Shown here: piece after piece, positions 1 to 12,362 of the stretch | Layout: each line of letters starts with the position of its first letter | How positions within the stretch are numbered: the stretch's first letter is position 1 | Assembly (NCBI GenBank): GCA_934047225.1 | Contig: OW204000.1 | Span: forward strand, 10,062,001 to 10,126,000 | Direction: 5' to 3' | Length of the DNA: 64,000 nt | DNA from: Ypsolopha sequella | Taxonomy: Eukaryota > Arthropoda > Insecta > Lepidoptera > Ypsolophidae | Notes under the pieces: generated by a model | The model's input: only the letters and a program-made list of their open reading frames with translations | Databases searched by the model: none | What the model was told of the DNA's origin: nothing | Position numbers and translations under genes: made by a program

Positions 1-235
1 ATCCACGATACGGAACCCTAGGTACGCGAGTCTGACTCGCACTTAGCCCGTTTTTTTTAAATGTACGGTGAGCAAACTACCCCCATCACATCACGCTGCA
101 TCGACAGGGAAACGTGGGTGTACGAGTGTTGACTGTGACCCTTTTTAGGGTACCGTATTTTTTACAGTCCATACCTACTCGAATAGCCCATCGGGGAATC
201 ACGTCGTGACTACGAATTACATAATATTATGTAGA
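1..235 (+). repeat. SINE tail and short repeat fragments
   Basis: The first 50 bases carry an inverted head of the AAGTGCGAGTCGGACTCG repeat family next to ACGGAACCCTA. The rest resembles the tail of the tRNA-derived SINE found at 39330-39613 and 62212-62931: a CATCACGCTG-like stretch, GAAACGTGGGTGTACGA, and a terminal CACGTCGTGAC. The tRNA-like head is missing here or lies left of the window. Confidence 0.4.
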
Positions 236-813
236 AAAATGCAAAATCCTGTATGTAAATATAATTTACAGTTGCTTAAAATTTTCAATTTGCTTACATA
301 TACTTACTCTAGGAGCTCTATTAAAATTAATAAGTTGGCCCGATGATGTGTCGTAGACTTACACCATACGAAACCAGTAGTCATAGAGGAAAACCACCCG
401 AGTAGAGATGACATGCGGTCCATCTAATTTCGCAACACTTCTGTGTTTTCGCATAGACGCTATGCCAGTAACCTAACCGGTCGGCCACAGCTTCAGGCTT
501 CGAGAGGCGCACCGGTGGAGAGAACAAATGCATGAAGTTGTATAGAGCCAGCCATGGGTCGCCACTCGCGCGTCTTGTCCGGCTTCGAGTGGCTTGCGCT
601 TTCGGGACGGCCGTGTGCGGAGAGGCAGGCGGTTGAAACAGTGATCAAGCGCACAGGACGAACCTATAGCCGAGCGCTTTAAGCGAGCGAGCGCGTTATA
701 CATCCGATGCGGTGGAAGGCGCCGACGGGTGTCGTGGCAGGGTAAAGCCCGTCGCAAAAACAGCCTGGAAGCGCAGCAAGAAGCGCCGCCAGAAGCCTGA
801 AGCTGTGGCCCTG
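236..813. other. Intergenic, with an 18-bp inverted repeat
   Basis: No gene is supported. The stretch 483-500 is the exact reverse complement of 793-810, making a stem-loop of about 330 bp. The region 560-810 is much more GC-rich than its surroundings. Short open frames on both strands here show no recognisable domain. Confidence 0.4.
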
Positions 814-1496
814 GCGGCTTATTCCACAAATCCCCTGCGAAGATCCCCTGCGTCGGGGATTTGTGGACTTTTTGTCCAGAAATCCCCTGCCGACGCTCAA
901 GAAAAACGGCAGGGGATTTTTGGACAAAAGTTCCAGAAATCCCCTAACTCATTTATTTTTATGTTTTTAATAAACAACTAACAAGGTAATCAGTCTTTAT
1001 TTTTATACATTGGTACCATCGAGGAAACGGTTGCTGACCTAACTTAAAGCTTAGAACCGCTTGCAGCCTGCCAGCCGTTACCGCATCCACGCGCTCGACC
1101 AATGACTAGCAAGAGCGTGATATGGTATTACTACGAGTGTAAATTCATTGTTTTCTGGTGGCGGGTAACAGTTGAAATTTTTGATATGAGTATTCTATGA
1201 AATTCTTTATTTTACCGTTACGGCGCGGTGCGGGTCGGCGTTATCCTTTGTTTTATGCCCTTTAGAATAACCGCAGATTTTTGTTTTTAAATGATATGAT
1301 AATATTTTATAAAGATGTTTAATGTTAAAATTAAATAAAAATATATATTTTATATTGTAGCGTTGTTAATAAAACACAAATAAATAAAAAATAGGACATT
1401 TATTTATAATCAAAATAAGATTATTACACTTGGTTTAAAAATAGACAATGGTACCGATTCGGTATCGATATCGATTCGGAATTCGATATCTCACAT

Positions 1497-1637
1497 CTTA
1501 ACTTATTTGACAGGACTCAACGAATGTCGTTGATAGGACTAAAATAAATGTAAGCGTTCTGTCCTTGTCTTTTCGATTAAGAAAGAAAAAGACAGGACGC
1601 TTAAAATAAAGTTAGTCCTGTCAAACAAGTTAAGACG
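1497..1637. repeat. Palindromic MITE (copy 1)
   Basis: About 55-bp arms (AACTTATTTGACAGGACT and its complement) flank a small loop with AGAAAGAAAAAGAC. A related copy is at 46977-47118. It sits inside the element at 814-3242, so it was either inserted there or carried by it. Confidence 0.6.
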
Positions 1638-2317
1638 TGTTATGCCGAATGAATACCATTGGCAATTTTAAATCTATTGATAAATCGAAAAATTTACACC
1701 GATGTTTTTTTAAATAATGGGAGAAAAAGCGTAAGATACACAGACTGTTACAAGAGGCTGCGTCATAAAATTGAGGACTCGGAATTACTAATTAGACACA
1801 CGTAACAAAAATAAAATATGTTGCTTTGAAAATGTTTTCTGAAACTGTTATGGTTATTAATCAGGCATTGTTCCAGTTCAATAAAACTACTGATGGATGT
1901 CGGCATGTTTCATACACAGCTGTGTTGTGTATCATAAACGTATTCAATAATAACAATAGGTAAAAATATGAATTCTAAGCATATTGGAGGCTACAGAAAT
2001 ATTGGGAAGCGGTATTCCTAGTATCATTTAAGAATAAGCTTGGTAAGTAAGTCCGTAATTTATGACGTTGTTTTGTACACTTTCGGAATTAAATATTGCC
2101 GTAGACCCACTTTTATAAATTCACTTTTATTCTTATCAATTTATAACCAATGTTAGATAAATATTAAATAAACAAAAGGCATGTTTTTTAAAAGCAACAC
2201 AAATGTTTTATGAAATTAAAATAATAAAATTGCATAACCCATAATTTTTTTTCTAGTTTTATAAATAAATTCACTTTCAATTTAAAATATTTCTGTACCT
2301 ACATAAAAAGATTATGC

Positions 2318-2496
2318 ATTACGAAAGATTATTTTCTATGTTTCAACTAGAAATCAATCAGAAACAAATTTTAAGTAAGCAACTAAATCAGTTGGTAAGG
2401 TCGCAGGTTCAAATACTGGCCTGAGCATTTTTTTTTCAAAATATTTGTTTACTTTAAATTTGTTTCTGATTGATTTGTAGTTCGTAATGCATTCTA
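2318..2496. repeat. Inverted-repeat element with B-box-like centre
   Basis: Arms built on AATGCATTACGAA and AATCAATCAGAAACAAATT are inverted around a centre reading GCAGGTTCAAATACTGG, which resembles a pol III B box. A related sequence is cut by the end of the window at 63913-64000. Confidence 0.5.
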
Positions 2497-3242
2497 ATAA
2501 TAATTAATTATTGACTTTGAAAAATAAAATGGCTTTTTAAGTAAAAAAATACCTTAAATTTTATAGTTTATCGATTCTAGTATGTAATGCATTCTTATAG
2601 GTAATAAGAGTATACAAAGCGGTGGATTTCGCTAAAATAACATACAATATAAATACTGACGAATTCTATATTATATTTTTGCATACATAAAATTACAAAA
2701 ATTATTCTGAAATTAAATAACAAAAGTCATTCAATTATCGCGAAGGAATTGTCAAATAAGAATTCGTAGGAAAAATATTTTATTTTTTTGGGCTGTTGTA
2801 TTTGTTGTCGTCAACAATCGTTTTTGTATTTTTTATAAAATAAAATAAATAATAAATTAATACAGTGTTATTGTGGTGTCAAATTAATTTATAAAAGTTT
2901 TGTTTTAAAACCCTATTATGAAACTTAATTTAAACAATTTATTATATTTTAATGAATACAAGATTTTGTTTATTATTGTAAATATAAGAGACAAATTTTA
3001 TGTGAGCTAAACAGTGTCATTTTTAATGGTTATGTACCTTTGTATATGAAATAAATACTGTGATTACCTAATTAGTTGTTTTAATAAAAACATGAAAACA
3101 AATGATTAAGGGGATTTCTGGAACTTTTGTCCAGAAATCCCCTTACGTTTTCCTTGAGCGCTGGCAGGGGATTTATGGACAAAAAGTCCACAAATCCCCG
3201 ACGCAGGGGATCTTCGCAGGGGATATGTGGAATAAGCCGCCC

Positions 3243-4251
3243 TGGCGTATGGTCGGCGAACGATCCCTACCAAGCACGTATCCAGACTTTTGGTTCAGGG
3301 GAGGCGGATATTTGTTAAAAAAAACATATGTGAATGAAATATCCACACCTACATTACCACACTAGTACCACATTATTTTGTATAAATACTTGGGTTCTAT
3401 ACTTTATGAGTTTTTCTGTTCCCTTTGGCATCCATTGCATCACTGGCGTGAATGCGGCATACTGGTTTCTTTTCTATTTTGCCGTTTTATATAGAGAATT
3501 TGAAGGAAACTCAATTTTCGGTACTGACATTTTTGCATTTCTTTTAGGAATGACAAATCCAAATTATGTAATTTCTTTTGTGTATGAATGAGACAACGTT
3601 AAGCTAACAGCAACATTCATTTAATTTTTGAAAAAGGTCATCTGTAAAAAATTATTACGAATCTTATCATGGAAACGGATGGCATTTAGGACGAACTGTT
3701 TCTAAAAGTTTAATTTCGGTTATCAAACTTACAATAAATACGTAGATTGAAAACCTTGAAATCTTTGACTTGAAATCAACTTTTAAATAAAAAACAAATA
3801 ATTGAAATAGTTATTGAATTACAGGAATTATGAACTCATGAATCTGTAAGAAAATTTCGGCAATTTCATAGATAAAGACCTATTATATTCTTCCACTCAA
3901 CACAGACTACTCCCCAATGTTTTTGTCCCAATCATGCCGCCTTTAAATTTGTCCGGTCCCGTGTATGCTACTAGTAATTTATTTATTATAAATATTTTGA
4001 TTATCACATCTCCTGTGGCCCAACCTTTATTACTAAGGCATCCTTGCCAAATACTTATCTCTACACTCACGTTTCACCAACTATTTTTACATTCCAACAT
4101 GAAAATTACACATCAAAATAACCCGCTATTGATTAGGACTGCTAGGTCCCTTCCTAATTTACAAGATCCATTAGTGAGTCACCTAGAGGGGTTGAATTTA
4201 ACTGTTAGTCATTGTAATTCCCACCCGGCTCAGTCAGACATTGCTAAAACA
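3243..4251. other. Intergenic, nothing recognised
   Basis: AT-rich sequence. Open frames at 3334-3591 and 3934-4323 show no domain, no coding-like composition and no splice context; the second runs into a MITE terminus, which argues against a gene. Confidence 0.4.
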
Positions 4252-4440
4252 ATTTCTGTATCTTTGTTTTTAGGGTTCCTGATACTGAATTTTGAATTTA
4301 AGTGTTCTGTTTCGATTAATTAGAGAAAGGCAGTTTTTTCACAATCCGGCTGCGAAACCGCGGACCGCCGGACAGACAGGTAGACAGCGAAGTGACATTA
4401 ATAGGGCTTTGTTTTAACCTTTGGATACGGAACCCTAAAA
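4252..4440. repeat. Partial MITE end plus repeat tail
   Basis: 4285-4370 matches the terminus of the AGCGGTTT...CACAATCCGGCTG family (full copies at 20371-20690 and 32764-33124). It is followed by a TTTGGATACGGAACCCTAAAA tail of the AAGTGCGAGTC family. The opposite MITE terminus is absent. Confidence 0.5.
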
Positions 4441-4444
4441 AACA

Positions 4445-4560
4445 ATATGACTTAATAATCTATATCTAATAGTTTTATACAATAAATAAGTAATAAAACG
4501 AGGAAAAAACAAGTTAGGCTAATGTACTTAAATTTAATAAAATAATGCACGTGAATAAAA
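4445..4560. repeat. Repeat shared with 30920-31030
   Basis: AATAATCTATATCTAATAG and the following AT-rich stretch through ACGAGGAAAAA recur at about 30925-31020 in ADAP1 intron 3. Family unknown. Confidence 0.4.
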
Positions 4561-4568
4561 AAAATATA

Positions 4569-4843
4569 TATACAAGGTGACTTTTTGATCACCATTCAAA
4601 TTCATACTGGTGGCTTGGTAACTGATTAGTATCATGGATCAATAACAATTTTGGTGAAATTCGGAAAATGAAATTTTGACTCCCCATAGTGACTCACTCG
4701 GGACTGGAAGTGAATTTCTATGGGGAGCCGAAATTTCATTTTAGGAATTTCACAAAAATTGTTTTTGATCCAGATATACTGATCACTTATCAAGCCTCCA
4801 GTATGAATTTAGATGATGATCAAAAAGTCACCTTGTACTGTAA
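4569..4843. repeat. MITE with TACAAGGTGACTTTTTGATCA termini
   Basis: Long inverted arms start TACAAGGTGACTTTTTGATC and end GATCAAAAAGTCACCTTGTA, with further inverted matches inward (CCCCATAGTGACTC region). It looks like a TA-target MITE of about 275 bp. Confidence 0.65.
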
Positions 4844-4886
4844 TGTAGGTAAACAATGCAATAAATACAAAAAGATTGATAGATAA

Positions 4887-6077
4887 GGGTCGGTGGCTAT
4901 TCGTTCCGCCGAATTTCGTCCCGAGAAAATTCGTCCCGATAAGTATTTATTTTTGGTGTAAATTCGTTCCGCTTCAAAAAATATATACTGTATGTGATGT
5001 TCGTCCTCTTTTTGGGTGTCGATTCGTTCCCTTCGTCTTAACAATGGATCTTATACCTAAATTTCTATTTATTTTATATAAGAGTACTATCACTCTTAAA
5101 AGTTAAAAGGAATATTTTTTTTTTAAGTTTAATGATTATGTAGTAGGGAGAGACTACTAACATGAAATATTTAAGTATGTGTTAAATCAGCTCGCTCCCA
5201 TTATTAACTTGTCATTGGCATCAGAGTCCTTTGTTTGAGTCAGGATTCTGGAAAGTCATTGGTGTGCGGCCCGCCGCTCTTTACAAAAAATATACTGATG
5301 TTTTTTTAATTTAATTTTTTAAGAGACATTTTACTACTATTCTATTTGAAAATATTTTATTGATTAAGTAAAACAATTTTTATATATTATTTTTGGTTTG
5401 AAGATTTAAGTTGTTTTTATTTGTTTATTTATGCAATATCCTACATATTTATATGTCACGGTATTTTTATGATTTTATGCAGTAGTTTTATTAAATTTTG
5501 AATGTCTTTATCATAGCTGATCTATAAATAAAACTGGTCCTGTGAAATTATAATAATTGATGGTTGTGATTATCTGTGATTGTATTTTATAAGCAAATTA
5601 CTGTGCCTATATTCTTTTATTGAACTACTCCTCTGTTTGAAAATATTTTGTTGATTACCTATACCTAATTTTAATAATTTTTATGTGTTAGTTTAGGTTT
5701 GAAATTTTTTAATTGGAGCAAATTTTTTTATTTAAACAATGAGTACCAACTTTTTTATATGATAATAATTTTGAGATTATTTAAAAAAATATATTTAGCA
5801 GTTGTTATATATATAGTATGTCTACATATTTTGTTGATTTGTATTTATTTATTATTTTTAATAAACAGTCTTATGATTGCAAATTTACTTTTATTTTGTT
5901 CTGGTTACACTTCTTACTCCCACTGTACTATCGAGAAGCAATAATATTGTTAAATACCTAACGTTTATGTATCTTATGGGTTGCGGGACGAACTTACCCT
6001 TGTCGAGGCAAGCGGGTCGAATTTTCCCAAAAATAGAAAACGGGACGAATCCGGCGGAACGAATGTCCACCAACCCA
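4887..6077. mobile_element. TIR element with ATTCGTTCCGCC-repeat termini
   Basis: Left end 4887-5040 and right end about 5975-6077 are inverted relative to each other: GGTCGGTGGCTATTCGTTCC against GGAACGAATGTCCACCAACC. Both ends repeat short motifs (TTCGTCCCG, ATTCGTTCCG) in alternating spacing. The 0.9-kb interior is AT-rich and non-coding. It resembles the 814-3242 element in design but not in motif. Superfamily not recognised. Confidence 0.55.
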
Positions 6078-6189
6078 TAGATAAATACGCTACAAATGAA
6101 TATACAATATTATGCCTAACTCCGCCCGTTCAATTAGTCTTGCTAAGAAGAAGAGCAAGAAACTTAACAAGATCATTTTATTTTCTTTT

Positions 6190-6622
6190 TTAGGGTTCCG
6201 TACCTTAAAATAGAAAAAGGAACACTTATAGGATCACTTTGTTGCCCATCTGTCTGTCTGTCTGTCCGTTTGTCAAGACCCTTTTGCTCAGGCCCCGAGT
6301 GAGATATCAAGTTGAAACTGATATCTCCTACAGAAGTCTACGCCCCACCATGGTTGTAAAAAGATAAGGCTCAAAAAATATAAATATGTGAGTTGTCACG
6401 CGAAAAGGGACCTGAAGGATCTGAAAAAATTAGGCAAATTAGAGCTTTCAGGAGTAAGTTTTAAAATTCGTTTTTCTCTGGATAATTGTATTCCTTTAGA
6501 TCCCTTTCCCTGATGACCACTCACATATATTGCTCTTCAGATAATAAATTTCATACAAATTTTCTCACCATTAAATCTAGGCGCATTTCCAGTAGACTAA
6601 GAAACTTGAAATTTTGTTCACA
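6190..6622. repeat. Left half of the repeat hosting the Polinton
   Basis: Begins near AGGGTTCCGTACC and runs to the insertion point. Its reverse complement is present at about 52176-52450 and its other half continues at 20214-20360, so this repeat was split by the palindromic element. Confidence 0.85.
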
Positions 6623-6628
6623 GGTAGG
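6623..6628. repeat. Target-site duplication, left (GGTAGG)
   Basis: GGTAGG directly precedes the AGTAGTGTG terminus and recurs directly after the other terminus at 20208-20213. The uninterrupted copy at 52170-52175 has it once. A 6-bp duplication is the known Polinton value. Confidence 0.93.
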
Positions 6629-6974
6629 AGTAGTGTGTTTTCGCCGGTTCTGGACCACTGAGTAATTAGTTAATGAGATGTGTCAACATTTGCCAAAATA
6701 AAACTCAATTGACTATTAACTTAATACTGGTTTATGTGCATGCATGTAATTTATTAATGGGATCATTATTTATCTGTTGATAATGAAATAATTAACACGA
6801 AAGTTTTGTTATAGTCATTCCAAAGTTATTATTCACTTAATACTTTATGTGCATGTCATTGCTATTTGCAGTTTTTTTTTCTACAGCTGACACTTTTCTA
6901 ATGTTGTCTCATTCTAAACATGAAATTTTATAAAATGTGGATTTACCTCCCATTCCTAAAAAAATGTTAGTACC

Positions 6975-7606
6975 TACTGAATATCAAGTTTTCTTCAAAT
7001 TCTCCATACAAACGCCAAAGTTATTATTTTATTATATGTTTAAAATGAATCAATTATTGTATGGTTTGTTTTGAAGATATCTCCAGATGAATGTTACTAC
7101 ACGATATAAAAATTGATTTACTTTGGTCCAGTGACTGACGTCAATCATATATGCAGAAGTAACGTCTAAAACAATGCTCAGGTCACGTTTAGGTTTACTA
7201 AATTAGTATAGACCATTGATGTAATAAAATTGTTCTGAGGTATAGACATAGTAAAACTGATAGTAGTTAGATTTCAGGTACAATTATAAAATATTAATTC
7301 GTACTGAATATCAAGTTTTCTTCAAATTCTCCATACAAACGCCAAAGTTATTATTTTATTATATGTTTAAAATGATTCAATTATTGTATGGTTTGTTTTG
7401 AAGATATCTCCAGATGAATGTTACTACACGATATAAAAGTTGATTTACTTTGGTCCAGTGACTGACGTCAATCATATATGTAGAAGTAACGTCTAAAACA
7501 ATGCTCAGGTCACGTTTAGGTTTACTAAATTAGTATAGACCATTGATGTCATAAAATTGTTCTGAGGTATAGACATAGTAAAACTGATAGTAGTTAGATT
7601 TCAGGT
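6975..7606 (+). repeat. Subterminal direct duplication, left arm
   Basis: TACTGAATATCAAGTTTTC and about 300 following bases occur at 6975 and again at 7302 (period 327). A second duplicated block (CGAAAGTTTTGTTATAGT through TTTATGTGCATGTCATT) lies outside it at about 6790-6865 and 7675-7742. Subterminal repeats may be protein-binding sites; this is an inference. Confidence 0.8.
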
Positions 7607-7795
7607 AAAATGATTTTTGGAAAGATGAAAACATAATTGTTTCAGATCATTCTGTTGATGATGAAATGAGTAACGCGAAAGTTTTGTTATAGTAATTCCA
7701 AAGTTATTATTCACTTAGTAATGGTTTATGTGCATGTCATTTATTATTAGGATACTTGTTTATCTATATCATTTATTAACGATGTAAATTGTCTT

Positions 7796-7831
7796 TATAA
7801 GCAATAAAGATCTCTGACGACTTATCAGTCT
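7796..7831 (+). promoter_or_regulatory. TATA box and initiator, left-arm gene
   Basis: TATAA at 7796-7800 lies 31 bases upstream of the A of TCAGT (7825-7829), the classic arthropod spacing of TATA box and initiator. The first ATG downstream (7935) is the start of the spliced frame, which supports the call. Confidence 0.65.
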
Positions 7832-7934
7832 CGTTCTAGTTTTCGAACTTACTTTGTTATTTATAAAAGAAGACTTATTTTATTATTATTATAGTGGTGT
7901 TTTTGATCCCTGTCAGTCTATAAAAAACGAACAA

Positions 7935-8583
7935 ATGGAGGTAAGAATAACGAATCTTTATTTATTTTTTTACGTTTTATTCATAACCAAGTTTGATTCC
8001 TCAGGTTCTTTATTTTCTTTTCTTCATATTTTTGTGTTTTTAGTTGTTTTATATATTTTTTTTGTTTTGTTTTCAGAATTCAAGGGAATTGTATATCAAT
8101 GACGTGCAAGAAGATGAAGTGTTTGATCCAGTTAGACAGAACCCATATTATTATGCTCAGGACCCTTTAGCCAACTTTGAGGAGGAAATGGCGTCTAGAG
8201 CTAAGAAAAGGAAGATTAATCAAAAGCCTGATACTAATTTCGATGCGTTTTTCGATAAAAAGGTGCCAATAAAGATCAAGAGAGGAATCAGTTCGAATGT
8301 TGGGAAACCTAAAGAAAATGGTATACAATACATAGCATTATCAGAAGAAGACAATGCTACGCATCTTATAAAAATTGAGTTATTTGATTTACATAAGATC
8401 CGTGATATTCCACATGAAGAACAATGGAAACATGCTGAAGTTCGAGTAAAATATGTTAGTAAAACCCCTGACGATGAAATTAAACGAATGAGTGAAAGTA
8501 TTGTATACAAAATTACGAAGTTTATAGCTGATAACTCTAAATGTAAGAGCTATTTTATTGATTTTGGAAAGATGAAAAAATAA
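7935..8583 (+). CDS. Unknown 170-residue element protein, left copy
   Basis: Two exons, 7935-7940 and 8077-8583. The first exon holds only the ATG and one Glu codon and ends at GTAAGAATA; the 136-bp intron ends in a T-rich tract and TTTTCAG, in phase 0. The start is the first ATG after the predicted transcription start, in an ACAAATGG context. The protein has an acidic N-terminal part, a basic nuclear-localisation-like cluster (RAKKRK) near residue 50, and a Lys-rich end (KMKK). AATAAA at 8664-8669 lies about 80 bases past the stop. Its frame is open and unchanged in both arms, unlike the polymerase. I do not recognise the family; no catalytic motif is visible. Confidence 0.6.
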
Positions 8584-8676
8584 TCGTTTCACTTCCTTAC
8601 TTTTGTAAAATACGTTACAACTAATATTTTTATATTGCTCACATATAAGGTTTATTAAGTCAAAATAAAACAACTT

Positions 8677-9105
8677 GGATTTATCTTAGAAGTTGATCTT
8701 GAATATCCCATTGAAAAACATGATCTACACTCTGATTTACCCTTCTGTCCTGAGCTCATAAAAACTTCAAATAATGCAGGTGAAAGATTGATCACAAGTC
8801 TTAATCTAAAATCAAAGTACGTGATTCACTACGTTAACTTAATACAATGTCTAGAACATGGATTAATTTTAACAAAAGTTCATCGTGTGTAGCAATTCAA
8901 CCAGAAACCTTGGTTAAGAGAATATATAGACTTAAACACTAAATATCGTTCCCAGGCTACTTCTGCTTTTGATAAAGACTTCTATAAATTAATGAATAAT
9001 TCTGTTTACGGTAAGACGATGGAAAATGTTGAAAGGAAGGTTAATGTCAAACTTGTAACACATTGGGAGAACAACGGTAAAAAAAATGGGTGCGTCAAGT
9101 CTGTC
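8677..9105 (+). pseudogene. Family B DNA polymerase fragment (motifs A, B), left
   Basis: In one frame it carries a motif A-like DLEYP at 8695-8709 and a motif B-like NNSVYG at 8995-9012, the arrangement of protein-primed family B polymerases of Polintons. An in-frame TAG at 8890-8892 breaks it. The exonuclease domain upstream and the YxDTDS-type motif C downstream are absent: sequence past about 9105 becomes unrelated and then repeats the 3' flank of the 170-residue gene (9297-9375 matches 8606-8675). It cannot make an active enzyme. Confidence 0.8.
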
Positions 9106-9471
9106 AAGCAGACCGGGATATCAAAACCGAACTGTGTTTTCGAAAAATTTTATTGCGGTCCAATTAAAAAAAAACAAAACATGTCTATAACAAACCAATT
9201 TATCTCGCATTTTGTATTCTAGACTTATCCAAAACACTCATGTACCAATTTCACTACGACTACATGAAAATAAAATACGGTCAAAATGTAAAACTAATGT
9301 AAAATACGTTACAACTAATATTTTTTTATATTACTCACATATAAGGTTTATTAAGTCAAAATAAAACAACTCATATCACATAACATAATCTTTTATTTAT
9401 AATATCATCAAAGCAATCTGTTATAATAGTAGTTTAACATAAAATCGTTTAATATGGTATTATCATGATCG

Positions 9472-12107
9472 AACAGATTAATAAAATAGTCTAAAGAATA
9501 CCTTTCCATTTTAAAATAAATAAATAACAAAGCATATTCCCCCACATACTGAAGTTAAAATACTTTGAAGAATCTTAGTGCTATGTATCCAATTATCCAT
9601 TGCTTATAATTTCTATTTAAAAATGATAAATGACTTCCTGTTGGTTTCCTTCAAAAACTGTCGAAATATTCTCCAACTTTATTTATAAAATGAATCAATT
9701 TAATAGTTCACATGCTTTTTATTGTATAATTTTATTTATTAAGATTGTATATTTGACATATCTGGTTATAACTATTTATAACACAACGAATATAACATTG
9801 CACTGTAATATACGAGTACGAATACAACAATTATTTTTTCACAACAAAAAAAGAAATTATAGCTTTTGAGAATGTTTTATAGACTTGTCAATTCAAGCGA
9901 TACTCTCAGGAGAGAGATATCACAAATTAAATACAATAAAAAAAATATCGTGTAATCTACCCAAACAACTCCAAGCATTTTGAAAATAACTGAACATTAT
10001 AAACAGATTAATAAAATAGTCTAAAGAATACTTTTCCATTTTAAAATAAATAAATAACAAAGCATATTCCCCCACATACTGAAGTTAAAATACTTTGAAG
10101 AATCTTAGTGCTATGTATCCAATTATCCATTGCTTATAATTTCTATTTAAAAATGATAAATGACTTCCTGTTGGTTTCCTTCAAAAACTGTCGAAATATT
10201 CTCCAACTTTATTTATAAAATGAATCAATTTAATAGTTCACATGCTTTTTATTGTATAATTTTATTTATTAAGATTGTATATTTGACATATCTGGTTATA
10301 ACTATTTATAACACAACGAATATAACATTGCACTGTAATATACGAGTACGAATACAACAATTATTTTTTCACAACAAAAAAAGAAATTATAGCTTTTGAG
10401 AATGTTTTATAGACTTGTCAATTCAAGCGATACTCTCAGGAGAGAGATATCACAAATTAAATACAATAAAAAAAATATCGTGTAATCTACCCAAACAACT
10501 CCAAGCATTTTGAAAATAACTGAACATTATAAACAGATTAATAAAATAGTCTAAAGAATACTTTTCCATTTTAAAATAAATAAATAACAAAGCATATTCC
10601 CCCACATACTGAAGTTAAAATACTTTGAAGAATCTTAGTGCTATGTATCCAATTATCCATTGCTTATAATTTCTATTTAAAAATGATAAATGACTTCCTG
10701 TTGGTTTCCTTCAAAAACTGTCGAAATATTCTCCAACTTTATTTATAAAATAAATCAATTTAATAGTTCACATGCTTTTTATTGTATAATTTTATTTATT
10801 AAGATTGTATATTTGACATATCTGGTTATAACTATTTATAACACAACGAATATAACATTGCACTGTAATATACGAGTACGAATACAACAATTATTTTTTC
10901 ACAACAAAAAAAGAAATTATAGCTTTTGAGAATGTTTTATAGACTTGTCAATTCAAGCGATACTCTCAGGAGAGAGATATCACAAATTAAATACAATAAA
11001 AAAAATATCGTGTAATCTACCCAAACAACTCCAAGCATTTTGAAAATAACTGAACATTATAAACAGATTAATAAAATAGTCTAAAGAATACTTTTCCATT
11101 TTAAAATAAATAAATAACAAAGCATATTTCCCACATACTGAAGTTAAAATACTTTGAAGAATCTTAGTGCTATGTATCCATTGCTTACAATTTCTATTTA
11201 AAAATGATAAATGACTTCCTGTTGGTTTCCTTCAAAAACTGTCGAAATATTCTCCAACTTTATTTATAAAATGAATCAATTTAATAGTTCACATGCTTTT
11301 TATTGTATAATTTTATTTATTAAGATTGTATATTTGACATATCTGGTTATAACTATTTATAACACAACGAATATAACATTGCACTGTAATATACGAGTAC
11401 GAATACAACAATTATTTTTTCACAACAAAAAAAGAAATTATAGCTTTTGAGAATGTTTTATAGACTTGTCAATTCAAGCGATACTCTCAGGAGAGAGATA
11501 TCACAAATTAGATACAATAAAAAAAAAATCGTGTAATCTACCCAAACAACTCCAAGCATTTTGAAAATAACTGAACATTATAAACAGATTAATAAAATAG
11601 TCTAAAGAATACCTTTCCATTTTAAAATAAATAAATAACAAAGCATATTCCCCCACATACTGAAGTTAAAATACTTTGAAGAATCTTAGTGCTATGTATC
11701 CAATTATCCATTGCTTATAATTTCTATTTAAAAATGATAAATGACTTCCTGTTGGTTTCCTTCAAAAACTGTCGAAATATTCTCCAACTTTATTTATAAA
11801 ATGAATCAATTTAATAGTTCACATGCTTTTTATTGTATAATTTTATTTATTAAGATTGTATATTTGACATATCTGGTTATAACTATTTATAACACAACGA
11901 ATATAACATTGCACTGTAATATACGAGTACGAATACAACAATTATTTTTTCACAACAAAAAAAGAAATTATAGCTTTTGAGAATGTTTTATAGACTTGTC
12001 AATTCAAGCGATACTCTCAGGAGAGAGATATCACAAATTAAATACAATAAAAAAAATATCGTGTAATCTACCCAAACAACTCCAAGCATTTTAAAAATAA
12101 CTGAACA
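9472..12107 (+). repeat. 530-bp tandem array, five copies
   Basis: Units start with AACAGATTAATAAAATAG at 9472, 10002, 10532, 11062 and 11583. Unit four is 521 bp, from losing a CCAATTATC-type block and single bases; the others are 530 bp. The units differ at only a few positions. Each contains a short open frame of 79 codons that I do not regard as coding. The array lies between the two polymerase fragments, where motif C should be. Confidence 0.95.
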
Positions 12108-12362
12108 TAACACATGAAAAAAGTTATAATTCAAAAAAATATTAAACATATAAATAAATCACTTAACTATACACGAGAACTTCACTAAATAATACATTTT
12201 TATTCATGATATATAATTATGTTACTTAAGCATCATTATAAATTTATCCTAAAGTGCCCCCATAAAGTGTCCGTAGAATTCGATATCAAATACCTTTTAG
12301 AATCATCAGATGACAATGTATTTTTTTTTTATCTTGCAAATAACAAATTTGGTATCACTTAA

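Larger units (their letters stand above)
814..3242. mobile_element. TIR element with AAATCCCCTG-repeat termini
   Basis: The stretches 814-947 and about 3109-3242 are reverse complements of each other over about 130 bp with few differences, so this looks like a 2.4-kb non-autonomous DNA element. Each terminus is itself built from alternating direct and inverted copies of an AAATCCCCTG core (GGGGATTTGTGGAC, CCAGAAATCCCCT). The interior is AT-rich with no transposase-like frame. Both flanks read CCTGG, so the exact end and the target duplication are ambiguous. Superfamily not recognised. Confidence 0.6.

Noticed and set aside
8220..8510. 96-codon minus-strand frame inside the 170-residue gene
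   Set aside because: Opposite-strand shadow of an intact spliced frame that has its own promoter.
9630..11980. Repeated 79-codon open frames in each tandem unit
   Set aside because: They start and end at repeat-internal positions, have AT-biased hydrophobic composition and no promoter or splice context. They are conserved only because the units are recent copies.
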